From Chara braunii (lineage: Eukaryota > Streptophyta > Charophyceae > Charales > Characeae): a DNA stretch of 28,299 nt. Of this stretch, positions 1 to 8,986 are shown in pieces. A program made the translations under genes and the position numbers. Within the stretch, counting starts at the first letter, position 1, and the number at the start of each line of letters is the position of its first letter. Below the pieces are notes generated by a model. That model did not search any database. It was not told the origin of the DNA and saw nothing but the letters and a program-made list of their open reading frames with translations. The stretch is from assembly GCA_003427395.1 (NCBI GenBank), contig BFEA01000519.1, positions 1,001,681 through 1,029,979 of the forward strand. The letters are read 5' to 3'.

Positions 1-170
1 TGCGTGGGAGAATGTTGGTCATAGCCTTTGCTGCTACTTGATGAGGGGTGGGGGGCGATGAGAAAGGGAGGCGCAGCTACTGGTAAAATGCTCAGTCTTT
101 GTGTTGTCGGCACGAATACCCTTACAAGGGTATCTGCCCTGGCTTTTGCAAGTGACAGAAAGGCTTGGTT
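1..170 (+). repeat. Upstream copy of the flank/LTR junction segment
   Basis: Positions 1-170 match 475-644 at a constant offset of 474 with no indel and about seven substitutions. Within it, 105-170 equals the first 66 bases of the 5' LTR (579-644) and 1-104 equals the immediate flank. Because the copied unit crosses the LTR boundary, the duplication most likely happened after insertion. It may be one period of a larger tandem array that continues left of the window. Confidence 0.85.
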
Positions 171-474
171 GAAAGGCTACTGGCAAAATGCTTGGAGTGG
201 CTCGGTGTGTAGGTGCTTGGAGTGGCTCGGGGTGTAGGTGGTTGGACTGGCCCGATCGGTAGGTGCTTGGAATGGACCAGTCGGTAGGTGCTTGGAGTGG
301 CTCAGATGGTAGGTGCTTGATCGCTCGGTCGGTAGGTGCTAAGCCTTGGAGTCGCTGGGTCCGTAGGTGCTTGGAGTGGCGGGGTGAGTAGGTGCTTGGA
401 GTGGCTCAGTGAGCAGGTGCTTGGAGTGGCTCAGTCGGAAGGTGATTGTAGTGGCTCGGTGGGTAGGTTCTCGA
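171..474 (+). repeat. 25-bp minisatellite
   Basis: Roughly 11-12 degenerate tandem copies of a unit of about 25 bp, typically beginning TAGGTGCTTGGAGTGGCTCG. Individual copies carry substitutions and small indels (for example near 320-350). It separates the two copies of the junction segment. Confidence 0.85.
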
Positions 475-644
475 TGCGTGGGAGAATGTTGGTCATAGCC
501 TTTGCGGCTACTCGATGAGGGGTGGGGGGCGATGAGAAAGGGAGGTGCAGCTACTGGCAAAATGCTCAGTCTTTGCGTTGTCGGCACGAATACCCTTACA
601 AGGGTATCCGCCCTGGCTTTTGCAAGTGACAGAAAGGCTTGGTT
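475..644 (+). repeat. Downstream copy of the flank/LTR junction segment
   Basis: Second copy of the segment at 1-170. It contains the working 5' boundary of the element at 578/579: bases 475-578 are flank and 579-644 are LTR. Confidence 0.85.
575..578. repeat. Target-site duplication, left copy (GCGT)
   Basis: GCGT abuts the TG that opens the 5' LTR and recurs right after the CA that closes the 3' LTR (28168-28171). If the LTR is taken to begin at 580 instead, the match becomes 5 bp (GCGTT), the usual Ty3/Gypsy length. A 4-5 bp match alone is weak; it is supported by the LTR end structure. Confidence 0.6.
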
Positions 645-2581
645 AACCTGGATCTTGAGTGCCCGTGCGGAAAAATGTGAGGGTCGCCCGCACGTAGGCA
701 AGGGTCTGCCCTGTCCCGGTAGAGGGTACGTGGGCGCGCAAGTTTAAGGTGCGCGTGTGATTCTTTCTGTTTTAAGATTAGTCACGACACCGGCATAACC
801 ATCAGGCTTGTTTTGTTATTGATTAAATTAAGGGTTAAAAGGTCCGCGTTCATTTATTGCGCTCGGCCGACGGTGGGCCCGACATGTGAGAAGGAGTGGA
901 TGGTGGCCGCGACGCGACGCGCGCAAGACGGTGCGGATACTCGGCGGTGGCGCGCACGGTTGAGGAGGGGAAAGCGGCCGGGGCGGTATTTTGGCCCGGA
1001 ACGCCGCGCGACACCACTTTATGTAGGAAACCGCGCCTGCTGGTTACAGGCTTGGGTTCAATCCTATAGGTTACGGCATTGGGGTTGCATGGCGGAGGTA
1101 CGAGGTTCGAGTTCGGCGGAAGGCGACGCAAGAGCAATGGAGCAGTGAGAAGAAAAGGGGTCGAGGGCCCCGCGGGACTATCCCCCTTTTTTCTTTTCAT
1201 GTTTGAGGGAGCCCTACCATGGACCAGCACCGCGAGGCTACGGGAGCTTTGGCAGGGCCCGCAGCTCGCTCCACCCTTCAAACGATCCCCCACCCTTGCT
1301 TTTTCGTCTTTATTTCTGAGGGTACTTAAACCCCATTGAGACTAGGGCTGAGGGCTGCCAAAAGGAAAAGGGGGGGGGGCGTCTGCTGTAGTCAGGTTTC
1401 CCCGAGGCACTCATCAACGCCAGGGCGACACGAGGGGGGTCTGCATGGTTGGCCAGGTAAGGGTGATGGAGGCAGACCCCGTGAGTGGACCTGGGACGAT
1501 AGTCGCGCCAGGTGCGCGTGAGGGAGTAAGGACTAGGGGCTGGATCCAGAAGGGGACCGGTGTTTGGAGTTGCTCCGGCCGCGAGGAGCCGCGGGCACTA
1601 TCCTGGGCGGCGTCAAAATCGAATCGGTAGATTCGTAAGATAACTGCGTCAAGGGGTAGCACCCACAAATAGAGAATGACCCCGGCCGCTAGATAGGCCG
1701 GGTACGTGCAAACGAGGGGTTGTTTGGGCTCGTAGGGTTGCCCCAAGACCTATGACCAAGCGGGGACATGAGGTGGGTGCGGTCTGAATCCGGCCTCGAG
1801 AAAGGGCTAGGTCCATGCGAAGGAGGCGGTAGAGAAGAGTGGCGTGAGGGCGCGTGGAAGCCCGAAAGTGCTGATGCGGGAAAGTCCTCCGGTGCCCCGA
1901 GAGATCAGATCGGTATAGGAAAGATCTGCGGGGCCAACAGTATAGAGGCCGGGGACGAACCTGGACGGAGGACGGGGTAGGAACAGGCGGAGGAACTGGG
2001 AGACCTGTGAGATGGGGTAATGGAGAGAAGATTTGCATGGCCCCAGCGTGAGGCCGGCCCGCATAAGGTCCGAAGCGCGTACAAGGTGCGTGCGCAGTGG
2101 CAAGGCGACTTTGGTCACGTGAACATTGAAGTGTCATGCGGGGGGCATCCGTTAAAATCGGAATGATACAGGGAGGATTAGTTTGGCCGCAGCGTAAGGC
2201 TGAGACGCATAACCCCCAAAAGGAGGCCGGGTTCACGCGNGAGTAGTAGNGNAGCGGGGGTATTGNCNCNGGAGNGACCTTNTGAGGAGGATCCGATACA
2301 CCGAGGAGGATCCGCATGGCCGCTACATAAGTGTGGCATATGAAAGAGGTCCGGGAATGAACCCGGACGTGAACCGGGTTAGGGGAGTGCAACAGGCAAA
2401 AAGGGGAGGAGGAGGATTTGTCGGTCATTGTGCAGGGATGGGGCACAAAAAATCGGAATGAACCTGGGCGCAGGTGGCACCGGGTACGGATAAGAAAAAA
2501 GGAGCGAAGGGCGGAACAGGTTGCCCCACGGTCAGACTCGCCCGACCGCTGTCTGTTGCGCCAGCAACCGCGGACCGGTCG
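645..2581 (+). other. 5' LTR, upstream noncoding part
   Basis: GC-rich, purine-rich LTR sequence matching about 20985-22923. Open frames on both strands (for example 850-1293 and 1649-2719 on the minus strand) have no recognisable domain and mostly reflect strand composition. A 12-bp direct repeat GAGGAGGATCCG occurs at about 2283 and 2302. Several N bases at 2240-2282 are resolved in the 3' LTR. I see no RNA gene or other feature. Confidence 0.6.
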
Positions 2582-3453
2582 GCGCAAAGTCCTTCGGGGT
2601 AAGGAAGATTGGCTGGCCAGCGTGTGTGGGGGCATACATAAACGGGGGGATGACTCGGACCCCGGGGCTGTCACTCTGTTCNCGTAGCTNGGCTTCGTCG
2701 CGACACACTCCGGGCGCACCGACGAGAAGTGGCGTTGGTGAGAGGGAGAGCGGAGCGAAGTAGGNAATAGCGAAGGCGAGGCGACGGGTTGTGAAGAGAA
2801 AGGGGCGAGCTGCGGGCGATGAGACAGGCGACGAAAGGGCGACGNAGGTAGTTGAAATGAGCGAACGGACCGGGACGGGTGGTCGGGCCGGGTGCATTCG
2901 GAGCCGAAGGTGGTGAAGAAGATGGGGTGGGTACAAATGTGGCGCGAGGAGTAAGGCGCTCCCCGACCGTTTCAAAAGGGACNAGAGCAAGAGAGGGGGG
3001 GGCAAGCTGGAGGTTNCGAAGGTGGGCAACACCGAGTCTGAAGCCAGATCGGGGAGAAGATTAGGAGGAGAGGGGCGAGAAAGAGAAGAGCTTGCGAGGG
3101 GCNACGGGGATGGTGGTTGGAACAAGGCGGGAAAATGCAGATTTCACCCATTCCTTGATAGGAACGGGCCGAGGGAGTTGTTAAACGAGGGTTTGGGGGT
3201 AGGNGGGGNTGGAGTTAGAATTAGTAGCAAAGGTTAGTGGCGCAGGGGGTTAGTAGAGATCGAGTTAGCTNACAGTAGGACTGCACGAGAGCGGCACGTT
3301 GAAGGGCGGAGGNGAGTAGGAAGAACNCACGGCNTGGTTGATTCTTGGCGGGACCGAGTCCAGCGAGAACCTGTAGGAGCGGGGGCTGGCTACGGCGAGC
3401 TAAGTAGGGAAGGGCCCTGGACTCACCCGTTGCTCGGTACGCTGGCCATCCTA
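2582..3453 (+). other. Probable collapsed consensus block shared by both LTRs, left copy
   Basis: These 872 bp are identical to 22924-23795, including 13 N characters at the same relative positions (left: 2682, 2690, 2765, 2845, 2983, 3016, 3103, 3204, 3209, 3271, 3313, 3327, 3334). Flanking LTR sequence differs by several percent. Identical ambiguity positions point to one consensus contig placed twice by the assembler. Confidence 0.85.
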
Positions 3454-4640
3454 CGGTGATCTGTGGTGTAAGTGGCGTCTGGTCGGGCCGATGTGCGGGG
3501 CCAGCGTTGTACGAGGAAGGAAATACAAGTGCGAGGTGCCTCTGATTGAGTGAGCGCGGACAGCGGGGGCGGGGACCGCCCGTAGACGGAGGCTATACTT
3601 GTCGGGCTTTGGGGTGCTGGATACTTACCTGTTGGTCGTGCGTTTGACCAACGACCGGTCTGGGCAAAAGCGGGCGAAAGTGAGGTTGTTGAAGTTCGCC
3701 AGACCCTCGAGATTGCACTAACTGTCGCTTGCTGTCGGCGTCGGCTGTTGCAGTTAATTCTTGGGTTGCGCTGTTCCGGAACGCCAGTTTGTTTCTAGTT
3801 GTGGCCATGTATTTCGCTGCGTAGACTGCGCTGACTGCTACAGCAACTGCGAGGGTCCACTACAATACGCTACGCTGGTTAACTGCAGGCTGTTGCGCTG
3901 CTGCCAACTGCAGCCGCTTTGGGGGCTATACGGCCGCTGCATCATGCTGAGAGAGGCTATGTGGTGAGGCTGCTTCTACAGTATAAAGGAAAGGTGAGGA
4001 AGGGGATGTGGCCAGGGTTGTGAAGGGAGGTTATTGCTGCGATCCGAAAGTTCGTCAGGAGATTCAAGCTCAACTGTTTGACTCCGGATTAGTCGGTTGC
4101 TGCGTTTGTTTGGCCACCATTGCGGGGCCCTCAGGCGAGTGAAGACATCAAGGCCCTCTCGCGTGAGTATGAGTGTGTCCTTCCTGAGACTGAGAGTCTT
4201 ACTTCTTCTTATCCTGCTCTTCTTACTCTAAAGTCTGGTCCTTTGGCTCTGAAAGGAAGGCGGCAGGCGGGCGTGTGGCCCGTAACCCNCNCCAAGGCCT
4301 TTGTGGGAGGNTGCCCCACCGATTGTGGGAGCTCTGTCGGGACTCAGGCGGAGTCCTGGAGGCAGGGAACTNAGTGGTAAACCCTTGACTCCCTCTATAA
4401 ACCCANCTATAACCCCTACTTGTACATCTTTNTATGGTTTGANNGAGTGTACTGCGTGATTCCTGTACTCTGATTTTGGTTTGGNTGTCAGGACCTAAGT
4501 CANACGNAAATAAAGGAGTGTGTGTGCGATCTCAATTTCAGGTTAGTTGATTGCCTGAAAGCAGATTATGAATGAGATGGGTGCATCCGGGGGAAGGCTG
4601 GGAGGGAGGCAGTTTGTGTGCAGTCTGACTGGGTCATTAA
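3454..4640 (+). other. 5' LTR, middle noncoding part
   Basis: LTR sequence matching about 23796-24984. An 86-codon open frame at 4120-4380 has a same-length counterpart at 24464-24724, but it has no recognisable domain and no ATG start. An AATAAA at about 4507 (24849 in the other LTR) could be a polyadenylation-type signal, which is not demonstrable here. Ns at 4289-4505 are resolved in the 3' LTR. Confidence 0.5.
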
Positions 4641-4818
4641 GGCAGGGAGGTCCCCTTAAGTTTGGGGAAGCCCAGTGTTTTGTTTGTTTTTGGTGTGCTT
4701 GGAGCCTCAGACCGCTCTATAAGTTTAGGTAGCCTGAAGCTCTGGAGGCTGGATGTCCCCATAAGTTTGGGGAGACCTGATGCTGTGAATTGCTTGGAGG
4801 GTCAGGACGCTCTATAAG
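4612..4818 (+). repeat. 207-bp segment duplicated by an adapter artefact, first copy
   Basis: Identical to 4857-5063 at a constant offset of 245. The copies are separated by the 38-bp transposase adapter. The 3' LTR has this stretch once (about 24956-25163), so the second copy is artificial. Confidence 0.93.
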
Positions 4819-4856
4819 CTGTCTCTTATACACATCTAGATGTGTATAAGAGACAG
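4819..4856. other. Nextera mate-pair junction adapter (sequencing contamination)
   Basis: The 19-bp Tn5 mosaic end CTGTCTCTTATACACATCT (4819-4837) is followed directly by its reverse complement (4838-4856). This is the circularisation junction of Nextera mate-pair libraries. It is absent from the matching place in the 3' LTR and sits exactly between two identical 207-bp copies, so it is an untrimmed adapter and not biology. Confidence 0.97.
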
Positions 4857-5063
4857 GTTTGTGTGCAGTCTGACTGGGTCATTAAGGCAGGGAGGTCCCC
4901 TTAAGTTTGGGGAAGCCCAGTGTTTTGTTTGTTTTTGGTGTGCTTGGAGCCTCAGACCGCTCTATAAGTTTAGGTAGCCTGAAGCTCTGGAGGCTGGATG
5001 TCCCCATAAGTTTGGGGAGACCTGATGCTGTGAATTGCTTGGAGGGTCAGGACGCTCTATAAG
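4857..5063 (+). repeat. 207-bp segment duplicated by an adapter artefact, second copy
   Basis: Exact copy of 4612-4818, starting immediately after the adapter. At its end the sequence continues into normal LTR, completing the stem-loop at 5048-5076 that the adapter cuts short at 4818. Confidence 0.93.
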
Positions 5064-6009
5064 TTTAGGTGTCCTGGCTGCTCTGACTTGTGAGGGTTTG
5101 ATTGTGGGTGGCTTTCAGGAACCCAAGGCGCTCTATAAGTTTAGGTACCTTGGGTTGCCTTGCTTTATTTGGGGCTCTCCCGATTTCTTTGGTTATGAAC
5201 AAGGAGGTTTGAACCGCTCTATAAGTTTAAGTGGTTCAACCCTTTTCTTGTTTTGTTTCAAGGGAGTAATTCTGGCAAGGGACAGGACGCTCTATAAGTT
5301 TAGGTAGCTTATCCCACTGCCTCGCACAGATTGGATCAGAGAGAAACGAACCTGGCTGAGGATCAGACCGCTCTATAAGTTTAGGTAGTCTGACCCAATG
5401 CCTCGCACATGTAGGAACCTAATTGATATAATTTGGCTGTATTGTATTACTATGCTATTACGAACAGGCTGGTCAGACCGCTCTATAAGTTTAGGTAGCC
5501 TGACTATAGCTTATCATAACTGAAAAGAATACAACTAAAGAGATATAATTGAAAGTAAACTTGGGCAGGCTGAGCAGGGTTCTAAGTTGAGCGGCTCAGC
5601 CTTATGTCCCTTTGAAGACTAAGTTCAGAGAGATATATAAAATTTGACTATTCAAACAGTTAAGGGCGACTAGAGTGGTCTAGTCATATGCCCAAAGAAA
5701 AGAGAAGTAGTTGTGCCCTCTGTTTGTGTATACCTGGTCAAATCAGAACGCTCTATAAGTTTAGGTATTCTAACTTTGGGCCTGGCTAAGTTGGGTGCGC
5801 TCTGTATGTTCAGGTGCCCTGACCTATGCCTTATGTAAGTTGGGTATGAGGGGATAACTCATTAAGAGATCATGAACTATGGTTTGTTCAGATTGGCTTG
5901 GGGATGGTGAGGGTACTTATCCCTGTGGTTTGGCCTGCATGTGGCTGAGTGAGGTTACTACTTGGTTTGAGTTTCAGGTTGACAGGTAGTTGCTTTAGAG
6001 ACTCGCAAC

Positions 6010-6665
6010 GTGCTAGAGCAATAGGAGTCGGTTCAATTCCTGCATTTTCTGGGCCGACTTTACTTAGATCAATTTTTGCATTTCCTGGGATCTTTTGTTA
6101 TACTTGGCTTTGTATAAATTTTGGCAAGTTACTTTCTCTACGGGAAGCGCTGCCAAAACTTCTACGAATCCAAGGAGTTAGTCAACTTTTAACTTGTCAA
6201 AGTTCAACTTATCTATTCTTTATATCTGACTTAGGAAAAATTTGGAAAGTCTCATTTTTTAAAAGGAGTACTGCCCTTTTTGCTAATTCAGGGGGTTAGG
6301 CAAAATTGGACTTTGAGAAGTCAGACTTATTTTTAGATTCATAACTTAGCCTTGTATAAATTCTGGAATAACACTTCTCTAAAGGGAATGCTGCCGAAAT
6401 TTTTGCAAAACTAAGGAGTTAGTCAAAACTTGTCTAAATTGAACTCAAGTTGCCTTGTGAGTTCATATCTGACCTAGTATAAATCTGGGAAGTCTCCCTT
6501 TCTAAAGGAGGTGCTCTAAAAATTTCTACTGATTTAGGGAGTTAGACAGAATCTGGCTTTCCAGAGTTGGAGATTATTTCTGTTTTCATATTTGCGATGA
6601 TATAAACTTTGGAGAGACACTTTTCCTACGGGAAGCGCTGCCGAAATTTTCTTGATTTAGAGGAG
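6010..6665 (+). repeat. Five degenerate tandem repeats of about 122 bp
   Basis: An AT-rich block with a landmark resembling GTATAAATTTTGG at about 6111, 6233, 6353, 6476 and 6598. In most units a CTAAAGGGAA-like run, GCTGCC and GGAGTTAG follow. Spacing is 121-123 bp. Only the last unit survives in the 3' LTR (about 25761-25830). The 116-codon frame at 5949-6299 lies across the repeats and has no domain. Confidence 0.75.
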
Positions 6666-7640
6666 CTAGATTATATTTTGACAGATGGCGATTCTGGCGA
6701 TCCACCCTAGATAGGGGAGATTCAGTCAGGGTCTGCCTTCGTTTTGGACACCGCCTCGAGGTAGATTCAGGCTTAGCTTGCTAGGAGGATTTGAGTGAGA
6801 GTATGTTATGGAGTTGTATTCTCCATACGCTCATGATCTCAGCTTAGGGATTAACCTGTCATGTGTTACAGGTCATCTTGATCGCTCGATTCAAAATCAA
6901 AACTAGATTCAACTTGATCCCTGGAGGATCGTCTTCAATTATCACTGATAACAGGTCGGTTGCCGATTCGTCGGTCTTCGACTCAATTTCAACTCATTCC
7001 CCATACTCAACCTAAAAGGCTTTAGCCCTGGTGGTTTTTACTGTTTGTTAAGGGTTTCACCCGGACTTTTATTGAATGGTCATTTAACAAAGGTACAGAG
7101 TATTTAATTGAGGTTGGTTGGGCTGGCAGTTGGGGCTTGCATGGCTAAAGTGAAGGGGTATGAGCATAGAGAATGGTTGGGGTTGACTCCGTGTAGTGCG
7201 TGTTTTGTCACTTGATTCTTGGTATGGTTGCAGGTATGTCCTGTGGCTCGGATTTTGGATTTGGACTGCCTGCGATTCCATATACATATACATGGTTGTG
7301 AGGAGTCTCACTGTGCCTGTGAGAAGTGATCGTCATAACTCTATCCCCCCTTCTGTGTGTATGTGTGGATATACGTATGATAAGTGTTCGGGGGACCAAA
7401 AAGACCATGTTAGCAACTGCGTGAGAGCTGGGATTGAGGGACAGGGAAAGACCCTCCCTCCTGCCTATTTTGCGTCTTGGGGCTTTCTTAGTCGGACGTT
7501 GGTCCTGGGCCGGGATTCGAGGTCCTTGTCCAGGACATCCCAAGCCCTAGGCCCTGAAGAGGAGGGGTCCCCCCTTGCATGTAGCCTATTTACTTTGGCC
7601 GGCGGGACACTCCACCTTAAAAGCGGGAACGTCACGAGGG
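6666..7640 (+). other. 5' LTR, downstream noncoding part
   Basis: LTR sequence matching about 25831-26800. The open frame at 7196-7696 is shifted in the 3' LTR by a 1-bp difference in a T run near 7592 (about 26775), so the frame is not conserved. It is not called as a gene. A small palindrome, TTATCACTGATAA, lies at about 6939-6951. Confidence 0.5.
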
Positions 7641-7650
7641 CCGAACGGCG

Positions 7651-7724
7651 TGTCCTTCAGCCGTTCAATATCGTGAGGGGTAACCCCTCGCAATGAGTTC
7701 CTTCAGCCATTCAATATCCCGAGG
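7651..7724 (+). repeat. Short direct repeats around a palindrome in the 5' LTR
   Basis: TCCTTCAGCCGTTCAATATC (about 7653-7672) and its near copy TCCTTCAGCCATTCAATATC (about 7699-7718) are separated by GAGGGGTAACCCCTC (7675-7689), a 7-bp inverted repeat with a 1-nt centre. The same arrangement is kept at about 26833-26905. It lies just upstream of the TATA-like modules and could be a protein-binding array; this is inference. Confidence 0.55.
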
Positions 7725-7749
7725 CCTAAGCCACGGTTACCACATATAA

Positions 7750-7850
7750 TTGGCATCAGTGGTTGGCATAGGGTTGGCCTGTGGCCGCGCAGTTTTATAC
7801 CAGAGTCCTGCGCGCAACGCCTCGCCGCCCCGACGTCTAAAAGTTATGGG
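7750..7850 (+). promoter_or_regulatory. TATA-like module A of the 5' LTR
   Basis: A block of about 100 bp with a GCGC-rich surround, TTTTATA at 7793-7799 and AAGTTATGGG at 7841-7850. It is recognisably similar to the block at 8349-8449, about 600 bp downstream. Both are kept in the 3' LTR. The duplicated TATA-like element suggests tandem core promoters, with no transcript evidence here. Confidence 0.4.
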
Positions 7851-8307
7851 ACCGTCGGGCTTGCGCGTAGGCGCAGCGCTTAGGGTTATTATAGGCCGCC
7901 GGCACCGCCCATAGAGGGGAAGTGTGTTCCAAGACCATGAGTTTTTGTTTTAAGGGCCAAGAGACTTTTGCCCTATCCCCTCTTCTTGGGTTCGTGCGAG
8001 TCTTGTTGCTTTTTAAGATTTTTTTTGGTTGGACGTTGTAGTCCGTGGCAGCCGTCAAAGTCAAACCCTTTGACTTTCGCCCAGGCCCCGGGGAGGACTC
8101 ACCCCTAGGGCCATGAGAGACGACTAGCACCACAAGCATGGGTCTGTGTACCACCCACTCTGCATAAGGGTGCAGAAGAGGGTGTGTGGTCTTCAACCGC
8201 GCATGGAGGTTGTCCAGCGTCGAGAGATTAACCCTCAAGGCGTGTGTCAGCCGACACTAAAGTGTCGAACACGACCCTCGAGATTAACGAGGACCGCACG
8301 AGCATGG

Positions 8308-8321
8308 GTACCACGTGGTAC
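8308..8321. promoter_or_regulatory. G-box palindrome
   Basis: GTACCACGTGGTAC is a perfect 14-bp palindrome centred on CACGTG, the G-box bound by plant bZIP/bHLH factors. It lies about 75 bp upstream of the second TATA-like element and is fully conserved in the 3' LTR (27491-27504). Binding is inferred from the motif. Confidence 0.5.
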
Positions 8322-8348
8322 GCTATCATTGCGACCGCTTGCGTGCAC

Positions 8349-8449
8349 TTGCATCACGAGTCGATACGAGTTAGCCCCGCGTCCGCGCGATTTTTATATT
8401 AAGTCTCGCGCGCGACGCCTATCCTATTTCCGCGTCGGGAAGTTATGGG
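8349..8449 (+). promoter_or_regulatory. TATA-like module B of the 5' LTR
   Basis: Second copy of the duplicated promoter-like block: TTTTTATATT at 8391-8400, a CGCGCGACGCC run, then GAAGTTATGGG near 8439-8449. If used, transcription would start some 530-560 bp before the LTR end, giving an R-U5 of about that size. A 7-bp hairpin CGACACT/AGTGTCG lies upstream at 8252-8267. Confidence 0.4.
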
Positions 8450-8986
8450 TTGACTACTGAGGGGCTAGGAGCGTTGCCACGTTGTTTGCGTTGTGTCGTT
8501 CCGTGTGTATGTGTGTGTGTTGTTGTCATGTGGTTGTGGTGTGCGCGTGGGGTGTGGGATGCGTCCTAGTCGACCGACGACGAGTCGCGCTTGGGACTTC
8601 AGCCCCCCAAGATGTCGGTTCGCGTGCGGGTCCGATAGGCGTATTACCGCGCGTACCCCCCATGCTACAACGAATGAGAAACGCCATCGGCTGGTCCACC
8701 TCTGCGATTGCAACCGAGTAGCTTTCGTATTGTGGACTGGTAGCTCGGTGGGGATACGCCCACCGAAGGGAGGTGACAGGTCCCGTAAGGTGGAGGTAAG
8801 TTGTGCCTCACGTAGGCCCTATCCTGTCGTAGGGGCTCGCGAGAGGTATGGTTGGCGCACTCAGCCGGAGCGGCCTAAGGAAGCTCTTTTTGTGTGTTCG
8901 CGACGAGGTTAGTCCAACTCCTGCGTGACGCGGCCAAGAGGGTCCCACGCTGCCGCGCGCGGTGCCGGACCGATGCGCTCAACAGG

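Larger units (their letters stand above)
1..578. other. 5' flank of the retrotransposon, locally rearranged
   Basis: This DNA lies upstream of the 5' LTR and has no counterpart next to the 3' LTR. It holds a 25-bp minisatellite and two copies of a segment that includes the flank/LTR junction. The short open frames here (for example 28-237 and 336-518) run through the repeats and show no domain. I see no host gene. A purine-rich stretch at about 514-546 resembles a polypurine tract but lies outside the element as I have bounded it. Confidence 0.7.
4651..5820 (+). repeat. Cluster of stem-loops with a shared loop and covarying arms, 5' LTR
   Basis: About a dozen inverted repeats share the loop core GCTCTATAAGTTTAGGT or a variant, while their arms differ but pair with each other. 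Clear units are 4707-4737 (TCAGAC/GCCTGA), 5048-5076 (CAGGAC/GTCCTG), 5120-5156 (AACCCAAGG/CCTTGGGTT), 5209-5239 (TTGAACC/GGTTCAA), 5279-5315, 5363-5393 (TCAGAC/GTCTGA), 5472-5504 and 5743-5773. Variants are 4651-4668 and 4756-4773 (TCCCC/GGGGA around an xTAAGTTT loop), 5568-5601 (GGCTGAGC/GCTCAGCC with a diverged loop) and a weak copy near 5790-5820. Copies within 4857-5063 repeat those in 4612-4818 because of the adapter artefact. The function is unknown. Confidence 0.85.
579..8984 (+). repeat. 5' long terminal repeat (8.4 kb as given)
   Basis: It begins TGTCGGCAC and ends CTCAACA; the 3' LTR ends CTCGACA, so the original ends were probably the inverted pair TGTCG/CGACA. It matches 20919-28167 over nearly its whole length. 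In a hand comparison of 601-1320 with 20941-21660 I count about 27 differences, nearly all transitions (roughly 3.7%). The length includes a 245-bp artefact (adapter plus duplicate). It also retains about 930 bp (5667-6596) that the 3' LTR lacks. No protein domain is recognisable inside it. Confidence 0.92.

Noticed and set aside
1649-2719. A 356-codon minus-strand open frame in the 5' LTR
   Set aside because: It runs through N bases, is low-complexity in Pro, Arg and Ser as expected from the purine-rich plus strand, and its counterpart in the 3' LTR has different ends.
4120-4380. An 86-codon open frame conserved in both LTRs (24464-24724)
   Set aside because: No ATG start, no recognisable domain, and low DNA divergence alone explains the conserved length.
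4819-4856. The 38-bp perfect inverted repeat as a natural transposon or terminator
   Set aside because: It is exactly the Tn5 mosaic-end junction adapter and is flanked by an artificial exact duplication.
4651-5820. The hairpin array as a CRISPR array
   Set aside because: Spacing is irregular, the variable parts are paired arms rather than spacers, and the location is a eukaryotic LTR with no cas genes.
6000-6060. A tRNA-like B-box (GGTTCAATTCC) near 6030
   Set aside because: The would-be T-stem pairs poorly and no acceptor stem, D-arm or anticodon arm can be built around it.
6935-6953. TATCACTGATA resembles the core of the bacterial tet operator
   Set aside because: Short palindromic coincidence in a eukaryotic LTR; there is no vector sequence or repressor nearby.
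7196-7696. A 166-codon open frame in the 5' LTR with a partner at 26379-26801
   Set aside because: A 1-bp indel shifts the frame in the 3' LTR and no domain is visible. The similarity is that of LTR DNA, not of a protein.
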